Source of the DNA: Streptomyces sp. ISL-43
GTDB taxonomy: Bacteria > Actinomycetota > Actinomycetes > Streptomycetales > Streptomycetaceae
Length of the DNA: 64,000 bases
Direction of reading: 5' to 3'
Assembly: GCF_018614195.1 (NCBI RefSeq)
Contig: NZ_JAGGOT010000013.1
Coordinates: 248,339 to 312,338, forward strand
Numbering within the stretch: the first letter of the stretch is position 1; every line of letters begins with the position of its first letter. Of this stretch, positions 41,629-53,925 are shown in pieces. A model generated the notes under the pieces. It had not been told where the DNA came from and made no database searches. It saw only the letters and a list, made by a program, of their open reading frames with translations. The translations under genes were made by a program, and so were the position numbers.

Positions 41629-42168
41629 GTGATCGAAACCCTTGTCTGGATTGCCCTCGCGCTCGGCCTCGTCGGGGTCTACCTCAGCTGGACCGCCGGC
41701 CGCCTCGACCGGCTGCACTCGCGGATGGACGCCGCCCGCGCGGCGCTCGACGCGCAGCTCGTGCGCCGTGCCTCCGTGGTGATCGAGGTCGCGGCCTCCG
41801 GGGTGCTCGACCCCGCCTCCGCCATCGTCCTCTACGAGGCCGCGCACGCCGCCCGCCAGGCCGAGGAGGACCACCGCGAGGTCGCCGAGAGCGAGCTCAG
41901 CCAGGCGCTGCGCGCGGTGTTCGCCGACGCCGGACAGGTCGAGGCGCTGAAGGCCGCCCCCGGCGGGGTGGAGGCCACCGAGGAGCTCGCGGCGGCGGTG
42001 AGGCGGGTGCCCATGGCCCGGCGGTTCCACAACGACGCCGTACGGGCGGCCCGCGCCCTGCGCAGGCACCGCAAGGTCCGCTGGTTCCGGCTGGCGGGCC
42101 ACGCGCCCTTCCCGCTGGCCTTCGAGATGGACGACGAGCCTCCGGTGGATCTGGCGGAACGTCCGTAA
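41629..42168 (+). CDS. LemA-like membrane-anchored helical protein, unknown function
   Basis: A 179-residue protein with one N-terminal transmembrane helix (LVWIALALGLVGVYLSWTA) and a long helical rest (RLDRLHSRMDAARAALDAQLVRRASVV and ARQAEEDHREVAESELSQAL), resembling LemA-type proteins. The C-terminal RRVPMARRFHNDAVRAARALR is the best-conserved looking segment. GTG 41629 is the start; a Gly-rich region lies ahead of it. It lies 66 bases after pimA, where mycobacterial operons also carry an accessory membrane gene. No enzymatic role is evident. Confidence 0.78.
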   Translation: MIETLVWIALALGLVGVYLSWTAGRLDRLHSRMDAARAALDAQLVRRASVVIEVAASGVLDPASAIVLYEAAHAARQAEEDHREVAESELSQALRAVFADAGQVEALKAAPGGVEATEELAAAVRRVPMARRFHNDAVRAARALRRHRKVRWFRLAGHAPFPLAFEMDDEPPVDLAERP

Positions 42169-42221
42169 CTTGTACCCAATGGCCAAATCGCGAGGAGCCA
42201 CCGGCTGCACATTGGCCCTTG

Positions 42222-42234
42222 CAGTGGACTGGTC
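42222..42234. promoter_or_regulatory. Candidate PdxR-type operator upstream of pdxS
   Basis: CAGTGGACTGGTC, in the 139-base gap before pdxS, resembles the AGTGGACT-like core that I remember for MocR/PdxR regulators of B6 operons. Related AATGGCC (42178-42184) and ATTGGCC (42211-42217) words lie just upstream. No pdxR gene is visible here. Confidence 0.35.
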
Positions 42235-42307
42235 GAGCGGGTTTCCTCGGTCGAGTACCACCAGGCCGCCAGTAGCGCTGAATCTTCCTTTCGAGTGAGG
42301 TCAATCC

Positions 42308-43225
42308 GTGAGCACGCTTCCCACCACCCCGCAGTCCGCCGAGTCGGCGATCGGCACCTCCCGCGTCAAGCGCGGCATGGCCGAGCAGCTCAAGGGCGGC
42401 GTGATCATGGATGTGGTCAACGCCGAGCAGGCGAAGATCGCCGAGGACGCCGGCGCCGTGGCCGTCATGGCCCTGGAGCGGGTTCCCGCCGACATCCGCA
42501 AGGATGGCGGCGTCGCCCGGATGTCCGACCCGAACATGATCGAAGAGATCATCGAGGCCGTCTCGATCCCGGTCATGGCGAAGTCGCGCATCGGCCACTT
42601 CGTCGAGGCCCAGGTGCTCCAGTCCCTCGGCGTCGACTACATCGACGAGTCCGAGGTCCTGACCCCGGCCGACGAGGTCAACCACTCCGACAAGTGGGCG
42701 TTCACCACCCCCTTCGTCTGTGGCGCCACCAACCTGGGCGAGGCCCTGCGCCGCATCGCCGAGGGCGCGGCCATGATCCGCTCGAAGGGCGAGGCCGGCA
42801 CCGGCAACGTGGTCGAGGCCGTCCGCCACCTGCGCCAGATCAAGAACGAGATCGCCCGCCTGCGCGGCTACGACAACAACGAGCTGTTCGCCGCCGCCAA
42901 GGAGCTGCGCGCGCCGTACGAGCTGGTCAAGGAAGTCGCCGAGCTCGGCAAGCTCCCGGTCGTGCTCTTCTCCGCCGGTGGCGTCGCCACCCCGGCCGAC
43001 GCCGCTCTGATGCGCCAGCTCGGCGCCGAGGGCGTCTTCGTCGGCTCCGGCATCTTCAAGTCGGGCGACCCGGCCAAGCGCGCCGCCGCCATCGTGAAGG
43101 CCACCACCTTCTACGACGACCCGAAGATCATCGCGGACGCCTCCCGCAACCTGGGCGAGGCCATGGTCGGCATCAACTGCGACACCCTGCCCGAGTCCGA
43201 GCGCTACGCCAACCGCGGCTGGTAG
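42308..43225 (+). CDS. pdxS: Pyridoxal 5'-phosphate synthase, synthase subunit PdxS
   Basis: Makes pyridoxal phosphate from ribose 5-phosphate, glyceraldehyde 3-phosphate and ammonia; forms a dodecamer of TIM barrels with PdxT. 305 residues. Seen: [20 protein letters not shown], the first active-site Lys in [16 protein letters not shown], and the second in [20 protein letters not shown], with the C-terminal [22 protein letters not shown] 42308 is the start. It is seven bases from pdxT, so both are one operon. Key residues for both Lys-linked intermediates are present. Confidence 0.97.
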   Translation: MSTLPTTPQSAESAIGTSRVKRGMAEQLKGGVIMDVVNAEQAKIAEDAGAVAVMALERVPADIRKDGGVARMSDPNMIEEIIEAVSIPVMAKSRIGHFVEAQVLQSLGVDYIDESEVLTPADEVNHSDKWAFTTPFVCGATNLGEALRRIAEGAAMIRSKGEAGTGNVVEAVRHLRQIKNEIARLRGYDNNELFAAAKELRAPYELVKEVAELGKLPVVLFSAGGVATPADAALMRQLGAEGVFVGSGIFKSGDPAKRAAAIVKATTFYDDPKIIADASRNLGEAMVGINCDTLPESERYANRGW

Positions 43226-43232
43226 TCACCTC

Positions 43233-43835
43233 ATGTCAGCAGGTACGAACACCCCCGTGATCGGCGTCCTGGCCCTCCAGGGCGATGTACGGGAGCACCT
43301 GATCGCCCTGGCCTCGGCTGACGCCGTGGCCAGGCCGGTCCGGCGTCCCGAGGAGCTCGCCGAGATCGACGCCCTGGTGATCCCCGGCGGCGAGTCCACG
43401 ACCATGTCGAAGCTCGCCGTGCTGTTCGGCATGCTGGAGCCGCTGCGCGAGCGCGTGCGGGCCGGGATGCCGGTCTACGGCACCTGCGCCGGCATGATCA
43501 TGCTCGCGGACAAGCTCCTGGACGGCCGTGAGGACCAGGAGACCCTGGGCGGCATCGACATGATCGTGCGCCGCAACGCCTTCGGGCGTCAGAACGAGTC
43601 CTTCGAGGCGCAGGTCGACTTCGCCGGCATAGAGGGCGGCCCCGTCGAGGGCGTCTTCATCCGCGCGCCCTGGGTCGAGTCCGTCGGCGGCGCCGCCGAA
43701 GTGCTCGCCACGTACGACGGACACACCGTCGCCGTACGCCAGGGCAACGTCCTCGCCACCTCGTTCCACCCCGAGCTGACCGGAGACGACCGGGTCCACG
43801 CGTACTTCGTCGACATGGTGCGCGCGGGGCTGTAA
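43233..43835 (+). CDS. pdxT: Pyridoxal 5'-phosphate synthase, glutaminase subunit PdxT
   Basis: 200-residue class I glutamine amidotransferase that supplies ammonia to PdxS. Seen: the oxyanion segment [13 protein letters not shown], the nucleophile in [11 protein letters not shown], and the catalytic His/Glu in [20 protein letters not shown] 43233 lies seven bases after the pdxS stop. Length and motif order are typical. The two proteins form a 12+12 complex. B6 supply links to the PLP enzymes in the window, such as PabC. Confidence 0.97.
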   Translation: MSAGTNTPVIGVLALQGDVREHLIALASADAVARPVRRPEELAEIDALVIPGGESTTMSKLAVLFGMLEPLRERVRAGMPVYGTCAGMIMLADKLLDGREDQETLGGIDMIVRRNAFGRQNESFEAQVDFAGIEGGPVEGVFIRAPWVESVGGAAEVLATYDGHTVAVRQGNVLATSFHPELTGDDRVHAYFVDMVRAGL

Positions 43836-43892
43836 TCAGGTCCCGGTAGGATCTGAGCCGAACACTGTTGGTGACGCGAAGGAGACAGGCAG

Positions 43893-44645
43893 ATGTCCGG
43901 CCACTCTAAATGGGCTACGACGAAGCACAAGAAGGCCGTGGTTGACGCCAAGCGCGGCAAGCTCTTCGCGAAGCTGATCAAGAACATCGAGGTCGCGGCC
44001 CGTATGGGCGGCGCCGACATCGATGGCAACCCGACCCTCTTCGACGCCATCCAGAAGGCCAAGAAGAGCTCGGTCCCGAACAAGAACATCGACTCCGCGG
44101 TCAAGCGCGGCGGCGGCCTCGAGGCCGGCGGTGCCGACTACGAGACGATCATGTACGAAGGCTACGGCCCGAACGGTGTCGCGGTGCTCATCGAGTGCCT
44201 CACCGACAACCGCAACCGTGCCGCGTCCGACGTGCGGGTCGCCATGACCCGCAACGGCGGTTCGATGGCCGACCCGGGCTCGGTCTCGTACCTGTTCAAC
44301 CGCAAGGGTGTCGTTCTCCTGCCCAAGGGCGAGCTCTCCGAGGACGACGTCCTGGAGACGGTGCTCGAGGCGGGTGCCGAAGAGGTCAACGACCTCGGGG
44401 ACAGCTTCGAGATCGTCAGCGAGGCCACCGACATGGTCGCGGTCCGTACCGCGCTCCAGGAGGCGGGCATCGACTACGACTCGGCCGACTCCAACTTCCT
44501 GCCGACCATGCAGGTCGAGCTGGACGAAGAGGGCGCGCGCAAGATCTTCAAGCTGATCGACGCGCTCGAGGACAGCGACGACGTGCAGAACGTCTTCGCC
44601 AACTTCGACGTCTCGGACGAGGTCATGGAGAAGGTCGAGGCCTGA
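43893..44645 (+). CDS. yebC: YebC/TACO1-family DNA-binding transcriptional or translational regulator
   Basis: 250 residues, cytosolic. The family signature [23 protein letters not shown] is at the N-terminus, followed by [20 protein letters not shown] and the central [22 protein letters not shown]. Members have been described as transcription regulators, and more recently as factors helping ribosomes through proline stretches. Here it precedes ruvC-ruvA-ruvB, as in many bacteria, but a strong hairpin separates them. ATG 43893 has GAAGGAGA upstream. No unusual features. Confidence 0.96.
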   Translation: MSGHSKWATTKHKKAVVDAKRGKLFAKLIKNIEVAARMGGADIDGNPTLFDAIQKAKKSSVPNKNIDSAVKRGGGLEAGGADYETIMYEGYGPNGVAVLIECLTDNRNRAASDVRVAMTRNGGSMADPGSVSYLFNRKGVVLLPKGELSEDDVLETVLEAGAEEVNDLGDSFEIVSEATDMVAVRTALQEAGIDYDSADSNFLPTMQVELDEEGARKIFKLIDALEDSDDVQNVFANFDVSDEVMEKVEA

Positions 44646-44670
44646 GCGGAGTCCAGGCTCACAGCGTCGG

Positions 44671-44709
44671 GCAGCGGGCCGACGGGGACACACCCCGTCG
44701 GCCCGCTGC
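44671..44709 (+). terminator. Hairpin between yebC and ruvC
   Basis: A 17-bp perfect stem (44671-44687 with 44693-44709) with a five-base loop, followed by TTTGTCAG. It makes ruvCAB a separate transcription unit. Confidence 0.88.
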
Positions 44710-44772
44710 TTTGTCAGTGGCACCCGATAGCCTGCGTAGCCGTACGTACAGGAGATCGAAGGAGGGGGCTGG

Positions 44773-45309
44773 GTGCGCGTACTCGGCGTTGACCCGGGGC
44801 TGACCCGATGCGGTGTCGGCGTGGTCGAGGGGGTGGCCGGCGGCCCCCTGACGATGCTCGGCGTCGGCGTCGTGCGGACGCCCGCGGACGCGGAACTGGG
44901 CCACCGGCTCGTCGCGATCGAGCAGGGCATCGAGGAGTGGCTCGATACGCACCGGCCCGAAGTCGTCGCCGTGGAGCGGGTGTTCAGCCAGCACAACGTC
45001 AGCACGGTGATGGGTACCGCCCAGGCCAGCGCCGTCGCCATGCTGTGCGCCGCCCGGCGCGGGCTGCCGGTCGCCCTGCACACCCCGAGCGAGGTCAAGG
45101 CCGCCGTCACCGGCAGCGGCCGCGCCGACAAGGCGCAGGTCGGCGCGATGGTGACCAGGCTGCTGCGGCTGTCCGCCCCGCCCAAGCCCGCGGACGCCGC
45201 GGACGCCCTGGCCCTCGCCATCTGCCACATCTGGCGCGCCCCCGCGCAGAACCGCCTCCAGCAGGCGGTCGCCCAGCATGCCACCGCCCTGAAAGGCCGC
45301 ACTTCATGA
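44773..45309 (+). CDS. ruvC: Holliday junction resolvase RuvC
   Basis: 178-residue endodeoxyribonuclease that cuts Holliday junctions symmetrically with RuvAB. Retroviral-integrase fold with the first catalytic Asp in [15 protein letters not shown], Glu in [12 protein letters not shown], and the last acidic pair in [17 protein letters not shown] 44773 follows GGAGGGGG. Its stop overlaps the ruvA start by four bases (ATGA), so the proteins are made together. All four acidic residues appear present, so it should be active. Confidence 0.96.
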   Translation: MRVLGVDPGLTRCGVGVVEGVAGGPLTMLGVGVVRTPADAELGHRLVAIEQGIEEWLDTHRPEVVAVERVFSQHNVSTVMGTAQASAVAMLCAARRGLPVALHTPSEVKAAVTGSGRADKAQVGAMVTRLLRLSAPPKPADAADALALAICHIWRAPAQNRLQQAVAQHATALKGRTS

Positions 45310-45938
45310 TCGCCTTCGTCAGCGGCCCCGTCGCCGCGCTCGCCCCCACCCTGGCCGTGATCGAGGTCGGGGGAGTGGGCATGGCCGTGCACTGCACGCC
45401 CGGCACCATCGCCGGCCTGCGCATGGGCGAGACGGCCCGGCTGGCGACGTCCCTGGTCGTGCGCGAGGACTCGCTCACGCTGTACGGCTTCGCCGACGAC
45501 GACGAGCGCCAGGTCTTCGAACTGCTCCAGACCGCGAGCGGGGTCGGGCCGAAGCTCGCGCAGGCGATGCTGGGGGTGCACAGCCCGGACGCGCTGCGCG
45601 TCGCCGTCTCCGTGGGGGACGAGAAGGCGCTGATGGCCGTCTCCGGCATCGGGAAGAAGGGCGCGCAGAAGCTGCTGCTGGATCTGAAGGACAAGCTGGG
45701 CGCGCCGCTGGGTTCGAGCGGGATGGTCGGAGCGCAGCGCGCCGCGGCCTCCGGCCCGGCGCCCTGGAGCGAGCAGCTGTCCGCCGCGCTGATCGGGCTC
45801 GGGTACGCCTCCCGCGATGCGGAGGAGGCGGTGTCGGCGGTGACGCCGCAGGCGGAGGCCGCCATCGCCGCCGGCGGCTCCGCCCCGGTGCCGCAGCTCC
45901 TGCGCGCCGCACTCCAGTCCCTGAACCGGGCCCGCTGA
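45306..45938 (+). CDS. ruvA: Holliday junction DNA helicase subunit RuvA
   Basis: About 210 residues, slightly longer than the usual 200. Domain I OB fold ([15 protein letters not shown]), domain II with two helix-hairpin-helix motifs ([14 protein letters not shown] and [16 protein letters not shown]), then an extended Gly/Ala linker and domain III ([16 protein letters not shown]), which contacts RuvB. The tetramer binds the four-way junction. ATG 45306 overlaps the ruvC stop. The start of ruvB follows after 89 bases with no hairpin. Confidence 0.96.
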   Translation: MIAFVSGPVAALAPTLAVIEVGGVGMAVHCTPGTIAGLRMGETARLATSLVVREDSLTLYGFADDDERQVFELLQTASGVGPKLAQAMLGVHSPDALRVAVSVGDEKALMAVSGIGKKGAQKLLLDLKDKLGAPLGSSGMVGAQRAAASGPAPWSEQLSAALIGLGYASRDAEEAVSAVTPQAEAAIAAGGSAPVPQLLRAALQSLNRAR

Positions 45939-46027
45939 CCGTTGCCGCTGCGCGGGGTCCGGGGCGGAGCCCCGGCAGGGCGGCCCGCACGCACACCACC
46001 GCACCACCGAGAAGGCAGACTGACACC

Positions 46028-47089
46028 GTGAACTGGGATGACGAGAGCGACGACCGGATCGTCGCGGCGGCGGCGGACGGCGAGGACACCGCCGTGGAGG
46101 CGGCCCTGCGACCCAAGGACCTCGGTGAGTTCGTCGGCCAGGAGAAGGTCCGCCAGCAGCTGGACCTGGTCCTCAAGGCGGCCCGCCAGCGCGGCGCCAC
46201 CGCCGATCACGTGTTGCTGTCGGGCGGCCCGGGGCTGGGGAAGACCACCCTGTCCATGATCATCGCCGCCGAGATGGGTGCGCCCATCCGGATCACCTCC
46301 GGCCCCGCCATCCAGCACGCCGGAGACCTGGCCGCGATCCTGTCCTCCCTCCAGGAGGGCGAGGTCCTCTTCCTCGACGAGATCCACCGCATGTCCCGGC
46401 CGGCCGAGGAGATGCTGTACATGGCCATGGAGGACTTCCGCGTCGACGTGATCGTGGGCAAGGGGCCCGGCGCGACCGCCATTCCGCTGGAGCTGCCCCC
46501 CTTCACCCTCGTCGGCGCCACCACCCGGGCCGGCCTGCTCCCCCCGCCGCTGCGCGACCGCTTCGGCTTCACCGGGCACATGGAGTTCTACGCCCCCGAG
46601 GAGCTGGAGCGCGTCATCCACCGCTCCGCGCGCCTGCTCGACGTGGAGATCGACACCGCCGGGGCCGCCGAAATCGCCGGACGCTCCCGCGGCACCCCGC
46701 GCATCGCCAACCGGCTGCTGCGCCGCGTGCGCGACTACGCCCAGGTCAGGGCCGACGGCGTGATCAACCGGGAGGTCGCCGGCACCGCCCTGCAGGTGTA
46801 CGAGGTCGACGGGCGCGGGCTCGACCGCCTCGACCGGGCCGTCCTGGAGGCGCTCCTCAAGCTCTTCGGCGGCGGCCCCGTGGGCCTCTCGACGCTGGCC
46901 GTGGCCGTCGGAGAGGAGCGGGAGACCGTCGAAGAGGTGGCCGAGCCGTTCCTCGTAAGGGAAGGACTTCTGGCCAGGACCCCTCGGGGGCGGGTCGCGA
47001 CCCCGGCCGCATGGGCTCACCTGGGACTTGTCCCACCGCAGCAGAGCGGGAGCGGATCAAGCGGACAACAGGGCTTGTTCAGGGCCTGA
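46028..47089 (+). CDS. ruvB: Holliday junction branch-migration ATPase RuvB
   Basis: 353 residues, hexameric AAA+ motor with RuvA. Walker [15 protein letters not shown], Walker [14 protein letters not shown], sensor [12 protein letters not shown], and the arginine-finger region PPLRDRFGF; a winged-helix C-terminal domain ends [13 protein letters not shown] 46028 is the start, ahead of which lies GAGAAGG. Motif order and length are standard. Drives branch migration in recombination repair. Confidence 0.97.
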   Translation: MNWDDESDDRIVAAAADGEDTAVEAALRPKDLGEFVGQEKVRQQLDLVLKAARQRGATADHVLLSGGPGLGKTTLSMIIAAEMGAPIRITSGPAIQHAGDLAAILSSLQEGEVLFLDEIHRMSRPAEEMLYMAMEDFRVDVIVGKGPGATAIPLELPPFTLVGATTRAGLLPPPLRDRFGFTGHMEFYAPEELERVIHRSARLLDVEIDTAGAAEIAGRSRGTPRIANRLLRRVRDYAQVRADGVINREVAGTALQVYEVDGRGLDRLDRAVLEALLKLFGGGPVGLSTLAVAVGEERETVEEVAEPFLVREGLLARTPRGRVATPAAWAHLGLVPPQQSGSGSSGQQGLFRA

Positions 47090-47255
47090 CGGCGAGGAGG
47101 GTGGCCTCGCCAGGAACTGCGATGACATGCTGGGCGTTGTTCCATCGGTGCGGACTCGCCTAGACTCCGCCGATGCCGACCCTTACGGTCGGCGTACCCA
47201 CCCCCCGTAGAAAAGGCCGCCCACTCGTGCGGTCGATGCGAAGGACCTGCGTCCC

Positions 47256-47723
47256 GTGAATATCCTCTCCCTCCTCCCGTTCTTGCTGATCATCGGGGCG
47301 ATGTTCCTGCTGACCCGCAGCCAGAAGAAGAAGCAGCAGCAGGCCGTGCAGATGCGCGACCAGCTGGCGCCCGGCACCGGTGTCCGCACCATCGGCGGCA
47401 TGTACGCCACGGTGAAGGAGATCGGTGACGACACCGTCACGCTCGAGGTGGCTCCCGGCGTCCACGCGATCTACGCGAAGAACGCCATCGGCGCCGTCCT
47501 CGAGGACGAGGAGTACAACCGCATCGTCCACGGCATCACCGATGATCTGACGATCGACACGCCGGTCGTCCCGGACGACGCGTCCTCCCTCACCGAGGAC
47601 GAGGCTCCCAAGCTCGACCTGGGCAAGAAGGACGAGCCCAAGGCGGACGAGCCCCAGGCGCAGGCGCCCGAGGGCGACGAGCCGAAGGACGGCAAGGCCG
47701 ACGGCGAGGCCGGCGCGAAGTAG
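47256..47723 (+). CDS. yajC: Preprotein translocase accessory subunit YajC
   Basis: 155 residues. One N-terminal transmembrane helix (ILSLLPFLLIIGAMFLLTRS) with the conserved RSQKKKQQ charge cluster just inside, and the YajC core GTGVRTIGGMYATVKEIGDDTVTLEVAPG. A long acidic Asp/Glu/Lys/Ala tail of about 55 residues extends beyond the usual family size. It assists SecDF. GTG 47256 is the start. The gap from ruvB is 166 bases, so it probably has its own promoter, and SecD follows 151 bases on. Confidence 0.94.
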   Translation: MNILSLLPFLLIIGAMFLLTRSQKKKQQQAVQMRDQLAPGTGVRTIGGMYATVKEIGDDTVTLEVAPGVHAIYAKNAIGAVLEDEEYNRIVHGITDDLTIDTPVVPDDASSLTEDEAPKLDLGKKDEPKADEPQAQAPEGDEPKDGKADGEAGAK

Positions 47724-47874
47724 CGCCCGGCCGGGGGCCGCACAGGACGCCTGACCGGCGCCCGCGCGGTCCCCGCCTTGACACTTCTGCGGGGGGCAGG
47801 GGTCCCCACACACATTTCGTGGCCGTCCGCGCGCTGACCCGGCGCGGGACGGTTGGACAGGGAGATACGACAAG

Positions 47875-49656
47875 GTGGCAGCACCGAAGAAGGGCCGGCG
47901 GCCCACGGGGGCTCAGGGGAGGCCGGGGCGTTCCCTGGCCATCATCCTGATCGCGATGGTGGCGCTCACCGCGGGGATGTTCCTCACGAAGCAGACGACT
48001 CCGCGACTCGGTATCGACCTCGCCGGCGGTACGAGCATCACGCTCAAGGCCAAGAGCGAGCCCGGCAAGCCGGACGCGATCAACAAGACCAACATGGACA
48101 CGGCGGTCGGCATCATCGAGCGCCGTGTCAACGGTCTCGGCGTGTCGGAGGCCGAGGTCCAGACGCAGGGCCGCGACCACATCATCGTGAACATCCCCAA
48201 GGGGACGAACGAGCAGCAGGCGCGCGAGCAGGTCGGCACCACCGCCCAGCTCTACTTCCGCCCCGTGCTCGCGGTGGCGGACGGCGCCCCGGTCACCCCC
48301 GAGGCCAACGCGAGCGGTTCCCCGAGCCCCTCCGCCAGCGGCTCCGGTTCTCCGTCGGCCAGTGCGCCCACCCCGTCGTCCAGCGCCACTTCCCAGGGCC
48401 GTGCGCTCAGTGAGGCCCTCAAGGCCCCGAACGCCCCCTCTCCCTCGCCCTCGGCGAGCGAGTCGAAGAAGGCAGACGACAAGGCCGCCCCGTCGCCGTC
48501 CGCGCCGAACGCCGACGAGGCCGCCGCCGCGGACCTGCAGGCGAAGTTCGCCGCGCTGGACTGCAGCAACGAGGAGCAGCGCGCCGCCGTCAGCAAGAAC
48601 GTCAAGCCCGAGGACCCGACGCTCGCCTGTGGCAAGCGCGGCGAGGCCTGGGGCAAGTGGGTGCTCGGCCCGGCCCAGGTCAACGGCCAGGACGTGAAGG
48701 ACGCCAAGGGCGTCATCGACCCGCAGCGCGGCATGTGGATCGTCACGATGCAGTTCACCGACAAGGGCGCCGACAAGTTCGCCAAGATCACCGGTGAGCT
48801 CGCTGCCAAGCAGGCCCCGCAGAACCAGTTCGCGATCGTGCTCGACGGCGAGGTCATCTCCGACCCGTCCGTCAGCCAGGCGCTGACCGGCGGCAACGCC
48901 GAGATCTCCGGCGGCTTCACCCAGCAGTCCGCGATGGACCTGGGCAACATGCTCTCGTACGGCGCCCTGCCGCTGTCCTTCCAGGAGGACAGCGTCACCA
49001 CCGTCACCGCCGCGCTCGGCGGCGAGCAGCTGAAGGCCGGCCTCATCGCCGGCGCCATCGGCCTCGCGCTCGTCGTGATCTACCTGCTGGCGTACTACCG
49101 GGGCCTGGCGTTCGTCGCCATCATCAGCCTCATCGTCTCCGGCATCCTCACCTACACGATCATGGCGCTGCTCGGAAAGGGCATCGGCTTCGCGCTGAAC
49201 CTGCCCGCCGTCTGCGGTGCGATCGTCGCGATCGGCATCACCGCCGACTCGTTCATCGTGTACTTCGAACGCATCCGGGACGAGATCCGCGAGGGCCGCA
49301 CCCTGCGTCCGGCCGTCGAGCGTGCCTGGCCGCGTGCCCGGCGCACCATCCTGGTCTCCGACTTCGTGTCGTTCCTGGCTGCCGCCGTGCTGTTCATCGT
49401 CACCGTCGGAAAGGTGCAGGGCTTCGCCTTCACCCTGGGTCTGACGACCCTGCTCGACGTGGTCGTGGTGTTCCTCTTCACCAAGCCCGTCATGACGCTG
49501 CTGGCCCGTACGAACTTCTTCGCCAGCGGTCACCCGTGGTCCGGGCTGGACCCGAAGCGACTGGGCGCGAAGCCGCCGCTGCGACGCTCGCGTCGCACCG
49601 GCTCCGGCGCGGCCGCCGCGACCGTCTCCGTTCCCGTCGACGCAAAGGAGGCGTGA
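47875..49656 (+). CDS. secD: Protein translocase subunit SecD with a low-complexity extracytoplasmic insert
   Basis: 593 residues, RND-superfamily component using proton flow to help complete secretion. Six transmembrane helices: one at about 20-38 and five in the C-terminal third, with the D1-type LGIDLAGGTSITLKA and AIVAIGITADSFIVYFERIRDE, which includes the conserved proton-related charge. Between about 140 and 220 the P1 ectodomain carries a Ser/Pro/Ala-rich insert (ASGSPSPSASGSGSPSA and more) not seen in short SecD proteins. GTG 47875 follows GGGAGAT. It is three bases from secF. Confidence 0.95.
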   Translation: MAAPKKGRRPTGAQGRPGRSLAIILIAMVALTAGMFLTKQTTPRLGIDLAGGTSITLKAKSEPGKPDAINKTNMDTAVGIIERRVNGLGVSEAEVQTQGRDHIIVNIPKGTNEQQAREQVGTTAQLYFRPVLAVADGAPVTPEANASGSPSPSASGSGSPSASAPTPSSSATSQGRALSEALKAPNAPSPSPSASESKKADDKAAPSPSAPNADEAAAADLQAKFAALDCSNEEQRAAVSKNVKPEDPTLACGKRGEAWGKWVLGPAQVNGQDVKDAKGVIDPQRGMWIVTMQFTDKGADKFAKITGELAAKQAPQNQFAIVLDGEVISDPSVSQALTGGNAEISGGFTQQSAMDLGNMLSYGALPLSFQEDSVTTVTAALGGEQLKAGLIAGAIGLALVVIYLLAYYRGLAFVAIISLIVSGILTYTIMALLGKGIGFALNLPAVCGAIVAIGITADSFIVYFERIRDEIREGRTLRPAVERAWPRARRTILVSDFVSFLAAAVLFIVTVGKVQGFAFTLGLTTLLDVVVVFLFTKPVMTLLARTNFFASGHPWSGLDPKRLGAKPPLRRSRRTGSGAAAATVSVPVDAKEA

Positions 49657-49659
49657 GAG

Positions 49660-50715
49660 ATGTCGAAGCTCGGAGATCTCGGCGCCAAGCTGTACCGAGG
49701 TGAGGTCGGCTACGACTTCGTCGGCAAGCGCTTCGTCTGGTACGGCGTTTCCATCCTGATCACCATCACGGCGATCGTGGCCCTGGCCGTTCAGGGCCTC
49801 AACATGGGCATCGAGTTCAAGGGCGGTGCCGTCTTCACCACCCCGAAGACGTCCGTCTCGGAGACCCAGGCCCGCGAGGACGCGGAGAAGGCCTCCGGCC
49901 ACGACGCGATCGTCCAGGAGCTCGGCACCGGCGGCCTGCGCATCCAGATCTCGGGTCTGGACACGGACTCCGCCGCCGAGGTGAAGACCAAGCTCGCCGC
50001 CGACCTCAAGGTCGAAGCGGGTCAGATCAACGCGGACCTGGTCGGCCCCAGCTGGGGCGAGCAGATCGCCAACAAGGCCTGGACCGGCCTCGGCGTCTTC
50101 ATGGTCCTCGTGGTGATCTACCTCGCCATCGCCTTCGAGTGGCGGATGGCGATCGCGGCGCTCATCGCGCTGATCCACGACCTCACCATCACGGTCGGCG
50201 TCTACGCGCTCGTCGGCTTCGAGGTCACCCCGGGTACGGTCATCGGTCTGCTGACCATCCTCGGTTACTCCCTCTACGACACCGTCGTCGTCTTCGACGG
50301 TCTCAAGGAGGGCGCGAAGGACATCACCAAGCAGACCCGCTGGACGTTCAGCGAGATCGCCAACCGCAGCATCAACGGCACGCTGGTCCGCTCGATCAAC
50401 ACCACCGTCGTCGCGCTGCTCCCGGTCGGGGCGCTGCTCTTCATCGGCGGCGGCTTCCTGGGCGCCGGCATGCTGAACGACATCTCGCTGTCGCTGTTCG
50501 TCGGCCTCGCGGCCGGCGCCTACTCGTCGATCTTCATCGCGACCCCGCTGGTCGTGGACCTGAAGGAGCGCGAGCCGGCGATGAAGGCGCTGAAGAAGCG
50601 GGTGCTCGCGAAGCGGGCGGCCGGCGATGTCAAGGGCGGGACGCCCGAGGACGGAGTCGAGTCCGAGGACGGTCCGCAGGTGGTGGCCCAGGGCCGCTCG
50701 GGACGGCGCCGGTGA
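49660..50715 (+). CDS. secF: Protein translocase subunit SecF
   Basis: 351 residues, six transmembrane helices, partner of SecD. Seen: the N-terminal FVGKRFVWYGVSILIT, the ectodomain GIEFKGGAVFTTPK, and the hallmark GYSLYDTVVVFDGLKEG, with NRSINGTLVRSINTTVV following. A Lys/Arg-rich tail ends it. ATG 49660 has AAAGGAGG eight bases upstream. Its stop overlaps the apt start (GTGA), which couples protein export to a purine-salvage gene, an arrangement common in actinobacteria. Confidence 0.96.
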   Translation: MSKLGDLGAKLYRGEVGYDFVGKRFVWYGVSILITITAIVALAVQGLNMGIEFKGGAVFTTPKTSVSETQAREDAEKASGHDAIVQELGTGGLRIQISGLDTDSAAEVKTKLAADLKVEAGQINADLVGPSWGEQIANKAWTGLGVFMVLVVIYLAIAFEWRMAIAALIALIHDLTITVGVYALVGFEVTPGTVIGLLTILGYSLYDTVVVFDGLKEGAKDITKQTRWTFSEIANRSINGTLVRSINTTVVALLPVGALLFIGGGFLGAGMLNDISLSLFVGLAAGAYSSIFIATPLVVDLKEREPAMKALKKRVLAKRAAGDVKGGTPEDGVESEDGPQVVAQGRSGRRR

Positions 50716-51266
50716 CCGTGGAGCTCTCCCCGGACGTACGGGACCTGCTGCTCGGCCGGATCACGGACGTGGCGGACTACCCGAAGCCGGGCGTGATGTT
50801 CAAGGACATCACCCCGCTGCTGGCCGACCCGAAGGCGTTCGGCGCCCTGACGGACGCGCTGGTGGAGCTGGCCCGGACGTACGGGGCAACGAAGATCGTC
50901 GGACTGGAGGCGCGGGGGTTCATCCTGGCGGCTCCGGTGGCCGTGCAGGCGGGCATCGGCTTCGTGCCGGTACGCAAGGCCGGAAAGCTGCCGGGGGCGA
51001 CGCTCCTGCAGTCCTACGACCTGGAGTACGGCTCGGCGGAGATCGAGATCCACGCGGAGGCGCTGGCCGCCGGGGACCGGGTCATGGTCATCGACGACGT
51101 GCTGGCCACCGGTGGTACCGCGGCAGCCTCGCTGGAGCTGATCCGGCGGGCCGGTGCGGAGGTCGCGGGTGTGGCGGTCCTGATGGAACTGTCGTTCCTT
51201 CCCGGCCGCGCGCGGCTGGCGCGGACGCTGGGCGATGCCCCGCTCGACGCGCTGATCGTGGTCTGA
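50712..51266 (+). CDS. apt: Adenine phosphoribosyltransferase
   Basis: 184 residues, type I phosphoribosyltransferase converting adenine and PRPP to AMP. Seen: YPKPGVMFKDITPLL (adenine site), LEARGFILAAPVA, the flexible hood RKAGKLPGATLLQSYDLEYG, and the PRPP-binding loop VMVIDDVLATGGTA. GTG 50712 overlaps the secF stop by four bases. Followed by a GC-rich hairpin and then relA. The secD-secF-apt-relA order is typical of actinobacteria. Confidence 0.97.
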   Translation: MTVELSPDVRDLLLGRITDVADYPKPGVMFKDITPLLADPKAFGALTDALVELARTYGATKIVGLEARGFILAAPVAVQAGIGFVPVRKAGKLPGATLLQSYDLEYGSAEIEIHAEALAAGDRVMVIDDVLATGGTAAASLELIRRAGAEVAGVAVLMELSFLPGRARLARTLGDAPLDALIVV

Positions 51267-51278
51267 CCCTGTCCGCGT

Positions 51279-51320
51279 GAAGCGGGCGTGCACCGGGACA
51301 TCCCGGAGCACGCCCGCTTC
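51279..51320 (+). terminator. Hairpin after apt
   Basis: A 13-bp perfect outer stem (51279-51291 with 51308-51320) plus an inner stem (CGGGA/TCCCG), 12 bases past the apt stop. No T-run. It separates apt from relA. Confidence 0.75.
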
Positions 51321-51465
51321 GGCGTGTGCGGGGCGAACCGCTGCGCGGATGTCGGCGGGGCCGAAGGCGGTCGGGGCGCGGGCTCGGGGAACGGGGTGGG
51401 GGAACCATCGCTACCATGGGTTATCCGGACCTGACCGGGGACCCGGATCCGCTTGAGGAGCGCTC

Positions 51466-53889
<2,424 letters not shown>

Positions 53890-53925
53890 CCGACGCGCAC
53901 GAGGGCCCGTACACGGGCCACGCAC

